From Bolinopsis microptera (lineage: Eukaryota; Ctenophora; Tentaculata; Lobata; Bolinopsidae), in the NCBI RefSeq assembly GCF_026151205.1, contig NC_087084.1, positions 658,312 through 722,311 of the forward strand: a stretch of 64,000 nucleotides of DNA. The letters are read 5' to 3'. The position numbers and the translations under genes were made by a program. The notes beneath the pieces were generated by a model. It worked only from the letters and a program-made list of their open reading frames with translations, did no database searches and had not been told where the DNA came from. Positions 1-59,100 of this stretch are shown in pieces; within the stretch, counting starts at the first letter, position 1, and every line of letters starts with the position of its first letter.

Positions 1-1
1 A

Positions 2-3000
2 TTCGGGGACGGTATAAAGTCCCGGGACCCTAAGAGGAACCTTCCAATAGCCTCTATCAGTACACTGGTAATATCTACTGTTCTGTATATAGGGGTGAGT
101 TTCACTATCAGCTGCATGATACCCAGCTGGAAGATAGATACTGCTGCTCCCATATTCAGTGCTTTTACTGAACACAACCTCCTACCCCTCCAGAAACTAC
201 TCGCTATCGGCGCTATTGCAGGTCAGTTGGAGCTTAATCTTCATTAGTGGGGGGGGGGGGGGGGGGGGATCAACTCTTCATTAGTATGCATGCTTTTATT
301 AAATTTATTTAATTATCTACTATCATTCTGTTGTAATACTTGATACCCTTCCCTTCCCCACTTGGTAGATAATGTGAGGGCTCTCCACAGTAATAGTCTG
401 TGAATTTTAAAATAGCATAAATACACTTATCTCACTTTAAGACCTACTATACTACCTATACTACGGACTATCTGAGCTATAGTTTCAGGATCTCAAATCT
501 CCCGCCAAAACCTGGTTTGCATGATCTAATGTCACGTGATGAGATAATTTACCAATCTGTAGTGTAGCTTCTATCTTCTCACTTATACAGGGTGTACTTT
601 CTATCTCTGGGTTTGACAGTCTCCTTTTGAAACACAGTGGACTAGCAATAAGAAAAGATTATCACCTTTGAGTTGACTGCAGCTTAGCACTTAGATTCAC
701 TAACTTTAATACAACCATGGTAACTACAATTGAACTATTAACACTCATTTAGGACGGTTAACTTCAGTCACTACTATAGTTCAGGGCTGTAACCATGGTA
801 ATTGGTAACTTGTATAACACTACTGTAGTATAACACATAGTAGTTCAGGGCTGTAACCATGGTAACTTGTATAACACTACTGTAGTATAACACATAGTAG
901 TTCAGGGCTGTAACCATGGTAACTTGTATAACACTACTGTAGTATAACACATAGTAGTTCAGGGCTGTAACCATGGTAACTTGTATAACACTACTGTAGT
1001 ATAACACATAGTAGTTCAGGGCTGTAACCATGGTAACTTGTATAACACTACTGTAATCACACCACGTGATAGCGCTCTAAATCTCAACGAGATTTGCAAA
1101 AAGTATTAGAAAGGAGTAACCATTATAACATCCACTCCCACCAGGGCTGGTACAAGCGTCAGTGTACAAGTTCCTGCCCCTGCCCCCTCTCTTAACCATG
1201 ATGTCAGAAGATGGGCTCCTCTTCAAATTCCTCGGGGACGTAGACAAAGAGACTGGGGTACGCTCAGTTAATATCTTACCTTTCTTATCTTATCTATTAT
1301 ATTTAGTTCATACCTTACCTATCTTATCTTATCTATTATATTTGGTGGCATTACAGTTCATACCTTACCTATCTTATCTTATCTATTATATTTGGTGGCA
1401 TTACTGAAACACCAGAATAGAATAGAGATATCAAGACTAAGTGACCCTTATCTTACCCTTATCTTACCAGTACTCCCCTCAGTGTAGTAACCATAGTAAC
1501 CAGTTTAGTTACCATAGTAACCACTACTCCCCTCAGGGCCCCTTCAAAGGGACAGTGTTCTACGGTTTAGTATCCACCGTGTTTGTAGCAGTATTTGTAC
1601 TAGACGAACTGATAGACATGTTGTCTATAGGTACACTGATAGCGTACATCATGGCAAGTGTGTCAATCATCAGACTACGGTACAAACCCGGGGAGTTTGG
1701 GAATGGGAACAGTGCAAGTAGGTTTTTTTCATGGTAACGGTTGTTGTTGTCATGATGACGACTGTTGTATTATTTTAATTCTCTGAAGCAGATATACTCA
1801 CATTTTGTACAAACTTAGACTTCAGATCTAGCAATGCACGTGACCACCATAATATAATACACTGTAACCATGGTAACAGCTGTGTGAATATTTATAACTT
1901 TTAACTGGCGGGAACACATATTACAATATAGCAATATAGATATAATAATATGAGAATAGATATCCTAACATAATATGCACAAATTAATCCAAGTCTAAGA
2001 AAAATATAAGTCTTTATTTGCCGTAAAGATGGCTTCGTTGGCACAAAAGTGATAAAAGATAATTTGAGCCGTGATTTTTCACACTAGCACATTACTATAT
2101 ATATTATATATATTATTACTGTACATTCAAGTTGTGAGCTAGAAATGGCATGCAAAAATGTAAGACTAAAAACACGTGGAATCTTGAAGTTATACTTATA
2201 TGACTATAATGTAATGGTAGTAAAGTAATAAGAGCTGTTACAATGACAAAATGGAGACATCATGTTATTATATGATAAACTTTCTCGGCTTCTACATAAT
2301 CTAGGAAACTAGATATCACTAAATGTGCATATAAAACCAATATATTTTCCTGGCATGATTTATTGCAGTTAAAATTTAAAATTTCGAAATGTAAGTTTTC
2401 CGTTGCAATAATGTAATGTACATTGCTGCAAACTTTGATGATAGAGGCTGCCAAAAATGAAATGAAGTCAGACAATAAAATTAATTGAAGACGATATATA
2501 TATATTTCATTGGCTGGACTTCTACACAATAAAAGAGAGCGGTTGTGATATATAATATATAATAATTAGACGCACCCAATCGTCAGACTGTACACTGTGT
2601 CAATTAGTTACATTGTTTAATTGGAATCTTAAACCATTGAAATCATTAAATAATAAGTAAATAATATATATTATGTATGCATACATATTGATAAATAAAT
2701 ATTATATTAATAAATTATATTATCACATTTGCAAGTTCTATAGCATAATTAAATAAAATATTATAATTAATCAAGTATCCAGCCGGATACAGGATTAAAT
2801 GGAAACCACCTATCTGTAAACATAATTAATCAGCTGACATAAAATGAGGTTTATTCTTTTATTATTAATAGTAATATCAATTAAATAATAGTTTGTAATA
2901 TTTTTAATTTAAAGTTCCATCCACTTAAAGTTCCATCCACTGCAAGTTGTGGTCAGTTTATTTTATAATAGCATGCTTAAAATCTGCAAAAACCGTGTAA

Positions 3001-4051
3001 TCGCGGGGGGGGGGGGGGGGGGGGGGGGGGGGGATGCAACGACCATTAAAGCGCGCGGAAGAGGTGCACAGAGCGCGGAAGAGCTGCATTAAAATGTATC
3101 TTTGTTGTAACCTTTATTAAACTACTCTAACCTCTAACTCTACTTGTAACCTTTATTAAACTACTCTAACCTCTAACTCTACTTGTAACCTTTATTAAAC
3201 TACTCTAACCTCTAACTCTACTTGTAACCTTTATTAAACTACTCTAACCTCTAACTCTACTTGTATTAACCTTTATTAAACTACTCTAACACTACACCTT
3301 ATAAAAATATGTGAAACTACTCTAACACTACACCTCCTCAGTGAACCAGTTCACAGAACGCAAGATGAAAGCCTCCCTTATAATCTACACTATAACATCC
3401 TGCATATTCGGCTACCTGATAGCTTACTCCAACTTCTCCAGTGTCCTCTTTATCACCTCCGCAAGCATCCTCACCCTGATAATGCTGATATGTGGTGTTA
3501 TCATCTACCTTCAACCTCAGAATATACAAGAACTGTCCTTCTACTGCCCCTTTGTGCCCCTCATGCCTCTATTCGCTATCTTCCTAAACTCAGTACTGAT
3601 AATGCACCTCAGCTATAAGACTTGGATAAGGTTCTCTAGTTGGATGGGTATCGGACTGGTAGTGTACTTTACATACTCTATAAGGTTCTCTAATCTCTCT
3701 AATAATCACACTGTCAATAAGAAACCTGGGGGGTACCCTAACTCGGATCCTCCCAAACGAACACATGTGCGGCGAGTGAGCAGACAGGGGAGGCTGGACG
3801 GTTACCATATCGAACATACACCCTTACCAGACACACGCCGCTCCAGGTCAACTCCCGCTAAAGCTGCACGTGCAGCTGCGCGCAATATATCACGTGAGGA
3901 GGAGATGGCTGCTAGGTTACGGGAGTGGAATGACTTTCTCAGAGTTCAGACTTTGAACAAACAGCGAGCAGAGATGGAAAGTGACCCCGAGGGAAGTGTT
4001 TGTAGTCAGCCGAGAATAAGTCATAAGACAAATAGCAACGGAGGGGTTTAG
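2..4051 (+). CDS. Cationic amino-acid transporter (SLC7/CAT family), 3' part, four exons
   Basis: Exons are 2-221 (5' end may lie outside the window), 1145-1257, 1537-1717 and 3342-4051, all with GT..AG introns and consistent phases (1, 0, 1). The joined peptide matches the second half of CAT transporters, which move arginine, lysine and ornithine across the plasma membrane. Exon 1 reads KSRDPKRNLPIASIS then a membrane helix, like the EVRNPQKAIPI stretch of CATs. Exon 2 carries MMSEDGLLFKFLGDV, equivalent to YAMAEDGLLFKFLARV. Exon 3 carries ELIDMLSIGTLIAYIMAS, equivalent to LVDLMSIGTLLAYSLVA. Exon 4 carries the last helices with CPFVPLMPLFAIFLNSVL and TWIRFSSWMGIGLVVYF. About 407 residues are visible. 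The last 110 or so are a basic, Ser/Arg-rich cytosolic tail that I do not recognise. The exon 3 donor could also be at 1711 with the same phase. The stop TAG (4049-4051) falls in the first unit of the 22-bp array. The SLC7A1/2/3/4 subtype cannot be decided. Confidence 0.88.
244..268. repeat. Poly-G runs (set of sites)
   Basis: A run of about 22 G. Similar runs are at 3004-3033, 8011-8024, 31246-31261 and 34018-34028, and poly-C runs lie at 48469, 48543 and 48618. Long G runs are hard to sequence, so the lengths are uncertain. Confidence 0.9.
768..1052. repeat. 57-bp array, ~4.5 copies, intron 1 of the transporter
   Basis: The unit contains TTCAGGGCTGTAACCATGGT and AACTTGTATAACACTACTGT. The starts at 844, 901, 958 and 1015 are exactly 57 bp apart; the first copy has 7 extra bases. 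Confidence 0.93.
1270..1410. repeat. Short tandem copies in intron 2 of the transporter
   Basis: CATACCTTACCTATCTTATC and TTATCTATTATATTTGGTGG recur three times starting just after the donor at 1258. Confidence 0.75.
1860..3000. other. AT-rich intron 3 of the transporter, nothing else seen
   Basis: No coding frame, element end or repeat with support was found. TATATA and TAATTA strings are common. Confidence 0.6.
3107..3300. repeat. 39-bp array, ~4 copies, intron 3 of the transporter
   Basis: The unit is TTGTAACCTTTATTAAACTA plus CTCTAACCTCTAACTCTAC. It ends about 40 bp before the acceptor of exon 4. Confidence 0.9.
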
Positions 4052-7000
4052 CGGCTAGAAGGTTGTGGTTTAGCGGCTAGAGGTTTGATTTAGCGGTTAG
4101 AAGGTTGTGGTTTAGCGGCTAGAGGTTTGATTTAGCGGCTAGAAATTTGTGGTTTAGCGGCAAGAAGGTTGTGGTTTAGCGGCTAGAAGGTTGTGGTTTA
4201 GCGGCTAGAAGGTTGTGGTTTAGCGGCTAGAAGGTTGTGGTTTAGCGGCTAGAAGGTTGTGGTTTAGCGGCTAGAAGGTTGTGGTTTAGCGGCTAGAAGG
4301 TTGTGGTTTAGCGGCTAGAAGGTTGTGGTTTAGCGGCTAGAAGGTTGTGGTTTAGCGGCTAGAAGGTTGTGGTTTAGCGGCTAGAAGGTTGTGGTTTAGC
4401 GGCTAGAAGGTTGTGGTTTAGCGGCTAGAAGGTTGTGGTTTAGCGGCTAGAAGGTTGTGGTTTAGCGGCTAGAAGGTTGTGGTTTAGCGGCTAGAAGGTT
4501 GTGGTTTAGCGGCTACAAGGTTGTGGTTTAGCGGCTAGAAGGTTGTGGTTTAGCGGCTAGAAGGTTGTGGTTTAGCGGCTAGAAAGTTGTGGTTTAGCGA
4601 CTAGAAGGTTGCGGTTTAGCGGCTAGAAGGTTGTGGTTTAGCGGCTAGAAGGTTGTGGTTTAGTGGCTAGAAGGTTGTGGTTTAGCGGCTAGAAGGTTGT
4701 GGTTTAGCGGTTAGAAGGTTGTGGTTTAGCGGCTAGAAGGTTGTGGTTTAGCGGCTAGAAGGTTGTGGTTTAGCGGCTAGAAGTTTGTGGTTTAGCGGCT
4801 AGAAGGTTGTGGTTTAGCGGCTAGAAGGTTGTGGTTTAGCGGCTAGAAGGTTGTGGTTTAGCGGGTAGAAGGTTGCGGTTTAGCGGCTAGAAGGTTGCGG
4901 TTTAGCGGCTAGAAGGTTGTGGTTTAGCGGGTAGAAGGTTGCGGTTTAGCGGCTAGAAGGTTGCGGTTTAGCGGCTAGAAGCTTGTGGTTTAGCGGCTAG
5001 AAGGTTGCGGTTTAGCGGCTAGAAGTTTGTGGTTTAGCGGCTAGAAGGTTGTGGTTTAGCGGCTAGAAGGTTGTGGTTTAGCGGCTAGAAGGTTGTGGTT
5101 TAGCGGCTAGAAGGTTGTGGTTTAGCGGCTAGAAGGTTGTGGTTTAGCGGCTAGAAGGTTGTGGTTTAGCGGCTAGAAGGTTGTGGTTTAGCTGCTAGAA
5201 GGTTGTGGTTTAGCGGCTAGAAGTTTGTGGTTTAGCGGCTAGAAGGTTGTGGTTTAGCGGCTAGAAGGTTGTGGTTTAGCGGCTAGAAGGTTGTGGTTTA
5301 GCGGCTAGAAGGTTGTGGTTTAGCGGCTAGAAGGTTGCGGTTTAGCGGCTAGAAGGTTGCGGTTTAGCGGGTAGAAGGTTGCGGTTTAGCGGGTAGAAGG
5401 TTGTGGTTTAGCGGCTAGAAGGTTGTGGTTTAGCGGCTAGATAGATGTTGTTTAGCGGCTAGAAGGTTGTGGTTTAGCGGCTAGAAGGTTGTGGTTTAGC
5501 GGCTAGAAGGTTGTGGTTTAGCGGCTAGAAGGTTGTGGTTTAGCGGCTAGAAGGTTGTGGCTTAGCGGCTAGAAGGTTGTGGTTTAGCGGCTAGAAGGTT
5601 GTGGTTTAGCGGCTAGAAGGTTGTGGTTTAGCGGCTAGAAGGTTGTGGTTTAGCGGCTAGAAGGTTGTGGTTTAGCGGCTAGAAGGTTGTGGTTTAGCGG
5701 CTAGAAGGTTGTGGTTTAGCGGCTAGAAGGTTGTGGTTTAGCGGCTAGAAGTTTGTGGTTTAGCGGCTAGAAGGTTGTGGTTTAGCGGCTAGAAGGTTGT
5801 GGTTTAGCGGCTAGAAGGTTGTGGTTTAGCGGCTAGAAGGTTGTGGTTTAGCGGCTAGAAGGTTGTGGTTTAGCGGCTAGAAGGTTGTGGTTTAGCGGCT
5901 AGAAGGTTGTGGTTTAGCGGCTAGAAGGTTGTGGTTTAGCGGCTAGAAGGTTGTGGTTTAGCGGCTAGAAGGTTGTGGTTTAGCGGCTAGAAGGTTGTGG
6001 TTTAGCGGCTAGAAGGTTGTGGTTTAGCGGCTAGAAGGTTGTGGTTTAGCGGCTAGAAGGTTGTGGTTTAGCGGCTAGAAGGTTGTGGTTTAGCGGCTAG
6101 AAGGTTGTGGTTTAGCGGCTAGAAGGTTGTGGTTTAGCGGCTAGAAGGTTGTGGTTTAGCGGCTAGAAGGTTGTGGTTTAGCGGCTAGAAGGTTGTGGTT
6201 TAGCGGCTAGAAGGTTGTGGTTTAGCGGCTAGAAGGTTGTGGTTTAGCGGCTAGAAGGTTGTGGTTTAGCGGCTAGAAGGTTGTGGTTTAGCGGCTAGAA
6301 GGTTGTGGTTTAGCGGCTAGAAGGTTGTGGTTTAGCGGCTAGAAGGTTGTGGTTTAGCGGCTAGAAGGTTGTGGTTTAGCGGCTAGAAGGTTGTGGTTTA
6401 GCGGCTAGAAGGTTGTGGTTTAGCGGCTAGAAGGTTGTGGTTTAGCGGCTAGAAGGTTGTGGTTTAGCGGCTAGAAGGTTGTGGTTTAGCGGCTAGAAGG
6501 TTGTGGTTTAGCGGCTAGAAGGTTGTGGTTTAGCGGCTAGAAGGTTGTGGTTTAGCGGCTAGAAGGTTGTGGTTTAGCGGCTAGAAGGTTGTGGTTTAGC
6601 GGCTAGAAGGTTGTGGTTTAGCGGCTAGAAGGTTGTGGTTTAGCGGCTAGAAGGTTGTGGTTTAGCGGCTAGAAGGTTGTGGTTTAGCGGCTAGAAGGTT
6701 GTGGTTTAGCGGCTAGAAGGTTGTGGTTTAGCGGCTAGAAGGTTGTGGTTTAGCGGCTAGAAGGTTGTGGTTTAGCGGCTAGAAGGTTGTGGTTTAGCGG
6801 CTAGAAGGTTGTGGTTTAGCGGCTAGAAGGTTGTGGTTTAGCGGCTAGAAGGTTGTGGTTTAGCGGCTAGAAGGTTGTGGTTTAGCGGCTAGAAGGTTGT
6901 GGTTTAGCGGCTAGAAGGTTGTGGTTTAGCGGCTAGAAGGTTGTGGTTTAGCGGCTAGAAGGTTGTGGTTTAGCGGCTAGAAGGTTGTGGTTTAGCTGCT

Positions 7001-7128
7001 AGAAGGTTGTGGTTTAGCGGCTAGAAGGTTGTGGTTTAGCGGCTAGAAGGTTGTGGTTTAGCGGCTAGAAGGTTGTGGTTTAGCTGCTAGAAGGTTGTGG
7101 TTTAGCGGCTAGAAGGTTGGGGGTTTGT
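4042..7128. repeat. 22-bp array, ~140 copies, beginning at the transporter stop codon
   Basis: The unit is TTAGCGGCTAGAAGGTTGTGGT. The first unit supplies the stop TAG (4049-4051). Variants are concentrated in 4042-5450; from about 5760 to 6990 more than 50 units are identical, pointing to recent homogenisation. If transcribed it would form a 3-kb 3' UTR. Confidence 0.95.
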
Positions 7129-8188
7129 TACTTCAGAGTCGTGTGTGCTAAGTTTGATGCTTTGTGGCCAGGAAGTGACCTGTTTGTGGCTAGGTACAGC
7201 TGGGGTGCCATATTTTTTGTATAACGTTTGTGTATTTAATTAAGTTGGTCGGTCATTAACCCACCTCGACATTATTACTTACTCCACCTGGTCAACCTGA
7301 CCCTGACCTGACCCTTACCTGACCCTAACTTTTCAGTTCACCCTAAATTTAACTTTCCCATAATTACCTAGCATTCGTTTGCCAGGTTTTACCCACTTTA
7401 GACCCCTTACACGTAGCCCCTCCTGACTGTGTCAGGTAATGTTGGCACACTGCCAAAGGTGGGTTATTGTCCTCGTGTTATTATATTTGTTCAGTATTAA
7501 AATATTTTTAACTAATTTAGTTATCCCTGTTATTATCTCAGTAGAGACAGTAGACTCCTGGGCTGCTCATTTCCACGAAATACTCACACACCATGTATAT
7601 GTTGAAATACATACTTTAGAGATAACTAAATTTCAAAAGTTGACCATCCCCGCAACCCCAAATATGGTATTATTACCAAATATGGTATTATTACCAAATA
7701 TGGTATTATTACCAAATATGGTATTATTACCAAATATGGTATTATTACCAAATATGGTATTATTACCAAATATGGTATTATTACCAAATATGGTATTATT
7801 ACCAAATATGGTATTATTACCAAATATGGTATTATTACCAAATATGGTATTATTACCAAATATGATAGTACCACCAAATATGGTATAACGGGGTTTTAAC
7901 GTAGAGGATTTTATCATTTTCAGCAAACCACTCGATTGTTTCATTTGTTTAATATGAAGTGACACAAACGTAAAGTGTGAACTTAATAAACTGATACCTG
8001 CTATTATTAAGGGGGGGGGGGGGGTTCACCTTGATATTATTAATGGACTCAGAGGTCTGATTAGCGGTCCACTAATTCAGTCTTATCATGATAGCTACCA
8101 ACCCTCCCACCCCCACCAACCCCCACCCCCTACCCTTACCCCTACCACCCCCTCCCCTCCCAAATTCTGCCTTCCCCTGATAACTAAC
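7129..8188. other. Region between the two genes
   Basis: It holds the downstream flank of the 22-bp array, the 18-bp array, a poly-G run and C-rich CCCACCCC sequence (8100-8165). A poly(A) signal-like AATAAA lies at 7985. I found no further VPS13-like exon and no start for another gene. Confidence 0.5.
7660..7888. repeat. 18-bp array, 12 copies
   Basis: The unit is AAATATGGTATTATTACC. It keeps six-residue frames open on both strands, which explains the ORFs here; no gene is supported. Confidence 0.93.
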
Positions 8189-55109
<46,921 letters not shown>

Positions 55110-56129
55110 CTGTAACCTGGTGGTTATTAGGTGGTAACAGTTAACTAATTACAACACTAAAAATCTATTACATTTATTGAGAATTATGTAATGTAACGTG
55201 ATGGAAATATTTTAAGCGGGCATATACTGTCCAAACCCAGGATGCACCACAAGAAGAATTTGTTCTAACTTTGTATGATGAAAAGCATTAATAGTATTGT
55301 AACGGTATTGTTATGCTGTTACACTATTGTATAGTTACACTTATTGATATTTGTTATCATCGTACCGTATAATAATGGTTAAATTGCACTATACTTTAGT
55401 TATACTATATTATTAGCATATAGCTATGCTAGTATATATTATTACCGAATGGGACCTCAGTCGTTAAATGTAACATTTATACTATCAACATAGTAAATAT
55501 AATGGTAAAATCAACATTTCGTTCATTTAATGAACCTATACTGTGTGTTTGGGGGTGCTTAATCCAAAAACAAAACCCCGAACCAACCCCAAATGGGAAT
55601 TTGAGATAAAATTGGGGTTTTTGGGTTTATTTAAGAAAAATGTTAGAATTGATAATACTTACACCTTCATTCTACATTTATTTGAGACCAAGTTATAAGT
55701 TATACTCCTTCACTCCCATTATCAATTATGATATGTTTCATAATTTGTATTATGTATTTTTGCATTTTTGGTTTTTAAATAATTTGAAATATTTATTTGA
55801 ATAATATCTTTGACCTGCATTATCTCCGTAATTTAGCGTATGACAAGAGATATTGGCGGGAATTGCAATGAAGTTTTTGATTTTTAGTTTTTATTTTAGG
55901 GAAAGATTAGACTTGGGCGTTGTTTTTTAAACTATCCCTTGTTTAGAACTTTGATTTAATAATAATTTGTTACAAATTATTTAGTTACAAAAAAGGGAAA
56001 AAACCCAAAAAACCCAATTAAAACCCAAACCCAAAATGGAAATTTGAGTTTTTGGGGTTTGCAGCCCCCATCTTTTGAAAAATACGTACAAATGAACTTT
56101 TTAATATCATTACATAATAATATAATAAA
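55110..56129. other. AT-rich upstream intron, nothing recognised
   Basis: It includes two AAACCC/GGGTTT-rich patches (55560-55630 and 55985-56070) that look like related but degenerate copies. No exon was found. Confidence 0.5.
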
Positions 56130-59100
56130 TGATACATTATTAAAATAAGGTGGGTACCCTGAGAGCGTAGTTACAATAACATAGTACATTATTAAAATAA
56201 GGTGGGTACCCTGAGAGCGTAGTTACAATAACACAGTACATTATTAAAATAAGGTGGGTACCCTGAGAGCGTAGTTACAATAACACAGTACATTATTAAA
56301 ATAAGGTGGGTACCCTGAGAGCGTAGTTACAATAACACAGTACATTATTAAAATAAGGCGGGTACCCTGAGAGCGTAGTTACAATAACACAGTACATTAT
56401 TAAAATAAGGCGGGTACTCTGAGAGCGTAGTTACAATAACACAGTACATTATTAAAATAAGGTGGGTACCCTGAGAGCGTAGTTACAATAACACAGTACA
56501 TTATTAAAATAAGGTGGGTACCCTGAGAGCGTAGTTACAATAACACAGTACATTATTAAAATAAGGTGGGTACCCTGAGAGCGTAGTTACAATAACACAG
56601 TACATTATTAAAATAAGGTGGGTACCCTGAGAGCGTAGTTACAATAACACAGTACATTATTAAAATAAGGTGGGTACCCTGAGAGCGTAGTTACAATAAC
56701 ACAGTACATTATTAAAATAAGGTGGGTACCCTGAGAGCGTAGTTACAATAACACAGTACATTATTAAAATAAGGTGGGTACCCTGAGAGCGTAGTTACAA
56801 TAACATAGTACATTATTAAAATAAGGTGGGTACCCTGAGAACGTAGTTACAATAACACAGTACATTATTAAAATAAGGTGGGTACCCTGAGAGCGTAGTT
56901 ACAATAACACAGTACATTATTAAAATAAGGTTATCACCCTGAGAGCGTAGTTACAATAACACAGTACATTATTAAAATAAGGTGGGTACCCTGAGAGCGT
57001 AGTTACAATAACACAGTACATTATTAAAATAAGGCGGGTACCCTGAGAGCGTAGTTACAATAACACAGTACATTATTAAAATAAGGTGGGTACCCTGAGA
57101 GCGTAGTTACAATAACACAGTACATTATTAAAATAAGGTGGGTACCCTGAGAGCGTAGTTACAATAACACAGTACATTATTAAAATAAGGCGGGTACCCT
57201 GAGAGCGTAGTTACAATAACACAGTACATTATTAAAATAAGGTGGGTACCCTGAGAGCGTAGTTACAATAACACAGTACATTATTAAAATAAGGTGGGTA
57301 CCCTGAGAGCGTAGTTACAATAACACAGTACATTATTAAAATAAGGTGGGTACCCTGAGAGCGTAGTTACAATAACACAGTACATTATTAAAATAAGGTG
57401 GGTACCCTGAGAGCGTAGTTACAATAACACAGTACATTATTAAAATAAGGTGGGTACCCTGAGAGCGTAGTTACAATAACATAGTACATTATTAAAATAA
57501 GGCGGGTACCCTGAGAGCGTAGTTACAATAACACAGTACATTATTAAAATAAGGTGGGTACCCTGAGAGCGTAGTTACAATAACACAGTACATTATTAAA
57601 ATAAGGTGGGTACCCTGAGAGCGTAGTTACAATAACATAGTACATTATTAAAATAAGGTGGGTACCCTGAGAGCGTAGTTACAATAACACAGTACATTAT
57701 TAAAATAAGGTGGGTACCCTGAGAGCGTAGTTACAATAACACAGTACATTATTAAAATAAGGCGGGTACCCTGAGAGCGTAGTTACAATAACATAGTACA
57801 TTATTAAAATAAGGCGGGTACCCTGAGAGCGTAGTTACAATAACACAGTACATTATTAAAATAAGGTGGGTACCCTGAGAGCGTAGTTACAATAACACAG
57901 TACATTATTAAAATAAGGCGGGTACCCTGAGAGCGTAGTTACAATAACACAGTACATTATTAAAATAAGGTGGGTACCCTGAGAGCGTAGTTACAATAAC
58001 ACAGTACATTATTAAAATAAGGTGGGTACCCTGAGAGCGTAGTTACAATAACATAGTACATTATTAAAATAAGGTGGGTACCCTGAGAGCGTAGTTACAA
58101 TAACACAGTACATTATTAAAATAAGGTTGGTACCCTGAGAGCGTAGTTACAATAACATAGTACATTATTAAAATAAGGTGGGTACCCTGAGAGCGTAGTT
58201 ACAATAACACAGTACATTATTAAAATAAGGCGGGTACCCTGAGAGCGTAGTTACAATAACACAGTACATTATTAAAATAAGGCGGGTACCCTGAGAGCGT
58301 AGTTACAATAACACAGTACATTATTAAAATAAGGTGGGTACCCTGAGAGCGTAGTTACAATAACACAGTACATTATTAAAATAAGGCGGGTACCCTGAGA
58401 GCGTAGTTACAATAACACAGTACATTATTAAAATAAGGCGGGTACCCTGAGAGCGTAGTTACAATAACACAGTACATTATTAAAATAAGGCGGGTACCCT
58501 GAGAGCGTAGTTACAATAACACAGTACATTATTAAAATAAGGCGGGTACCCTGAGAGCGTAGTTACAATAACACAGTACATTATTAAAATAAGGCGGGTA
58601 CCCTGAGAGCGTAGTTACAATAACATAGTACATTATTAAAATAAGGTGGGTACCCTGAGAGCGTAGTTACAATAACACAGTACATTATTAAAATAAGGCG
58701 GGTACCCTGAGAGCGTAGTTACAATAACACAGTACATTATTAAAATAAGGTGGGTACCCTGAGAGCGTAGTTACAATAACATAGTACATTATTAAAATAA
58801 GGTGGGTACCCTGAGAGCGTAGTTACAATAACACAGTACATTATTAAAATAAGGTGGGTACCCTGAGAGCGTAGTTACAATAACACAGTACATTATTAAA
58901 ATAAGGTGGGTACCCTGAGAGCGTAGTTACAATAACACAGTACATTATTAAAATAAGGTGGGTACCCTGAGAGCGTAGTTACAATAACACAGTACATTAT
59001 TAAAATAAGGTGGGTACCCTGAGAGCGTAGTTACAATAACACAGTACATTATTAAAATAAGGCGGGTACCCTGAGAGCGTAGTTACAATAACACAGTACA

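Noticed and set aside
4042-7128. CRISPR array or other prokaryotic repeat-spacer system
   Set aside because: The units are contiguous with no unique spacers, and the surroundings are eukaryotic.
7439-7888. 149-codon frame ending in NMVLLP repeats
   Set aside because: The repeat part is an 18-bp satellite, and the first part has no family resemblance or splice support.
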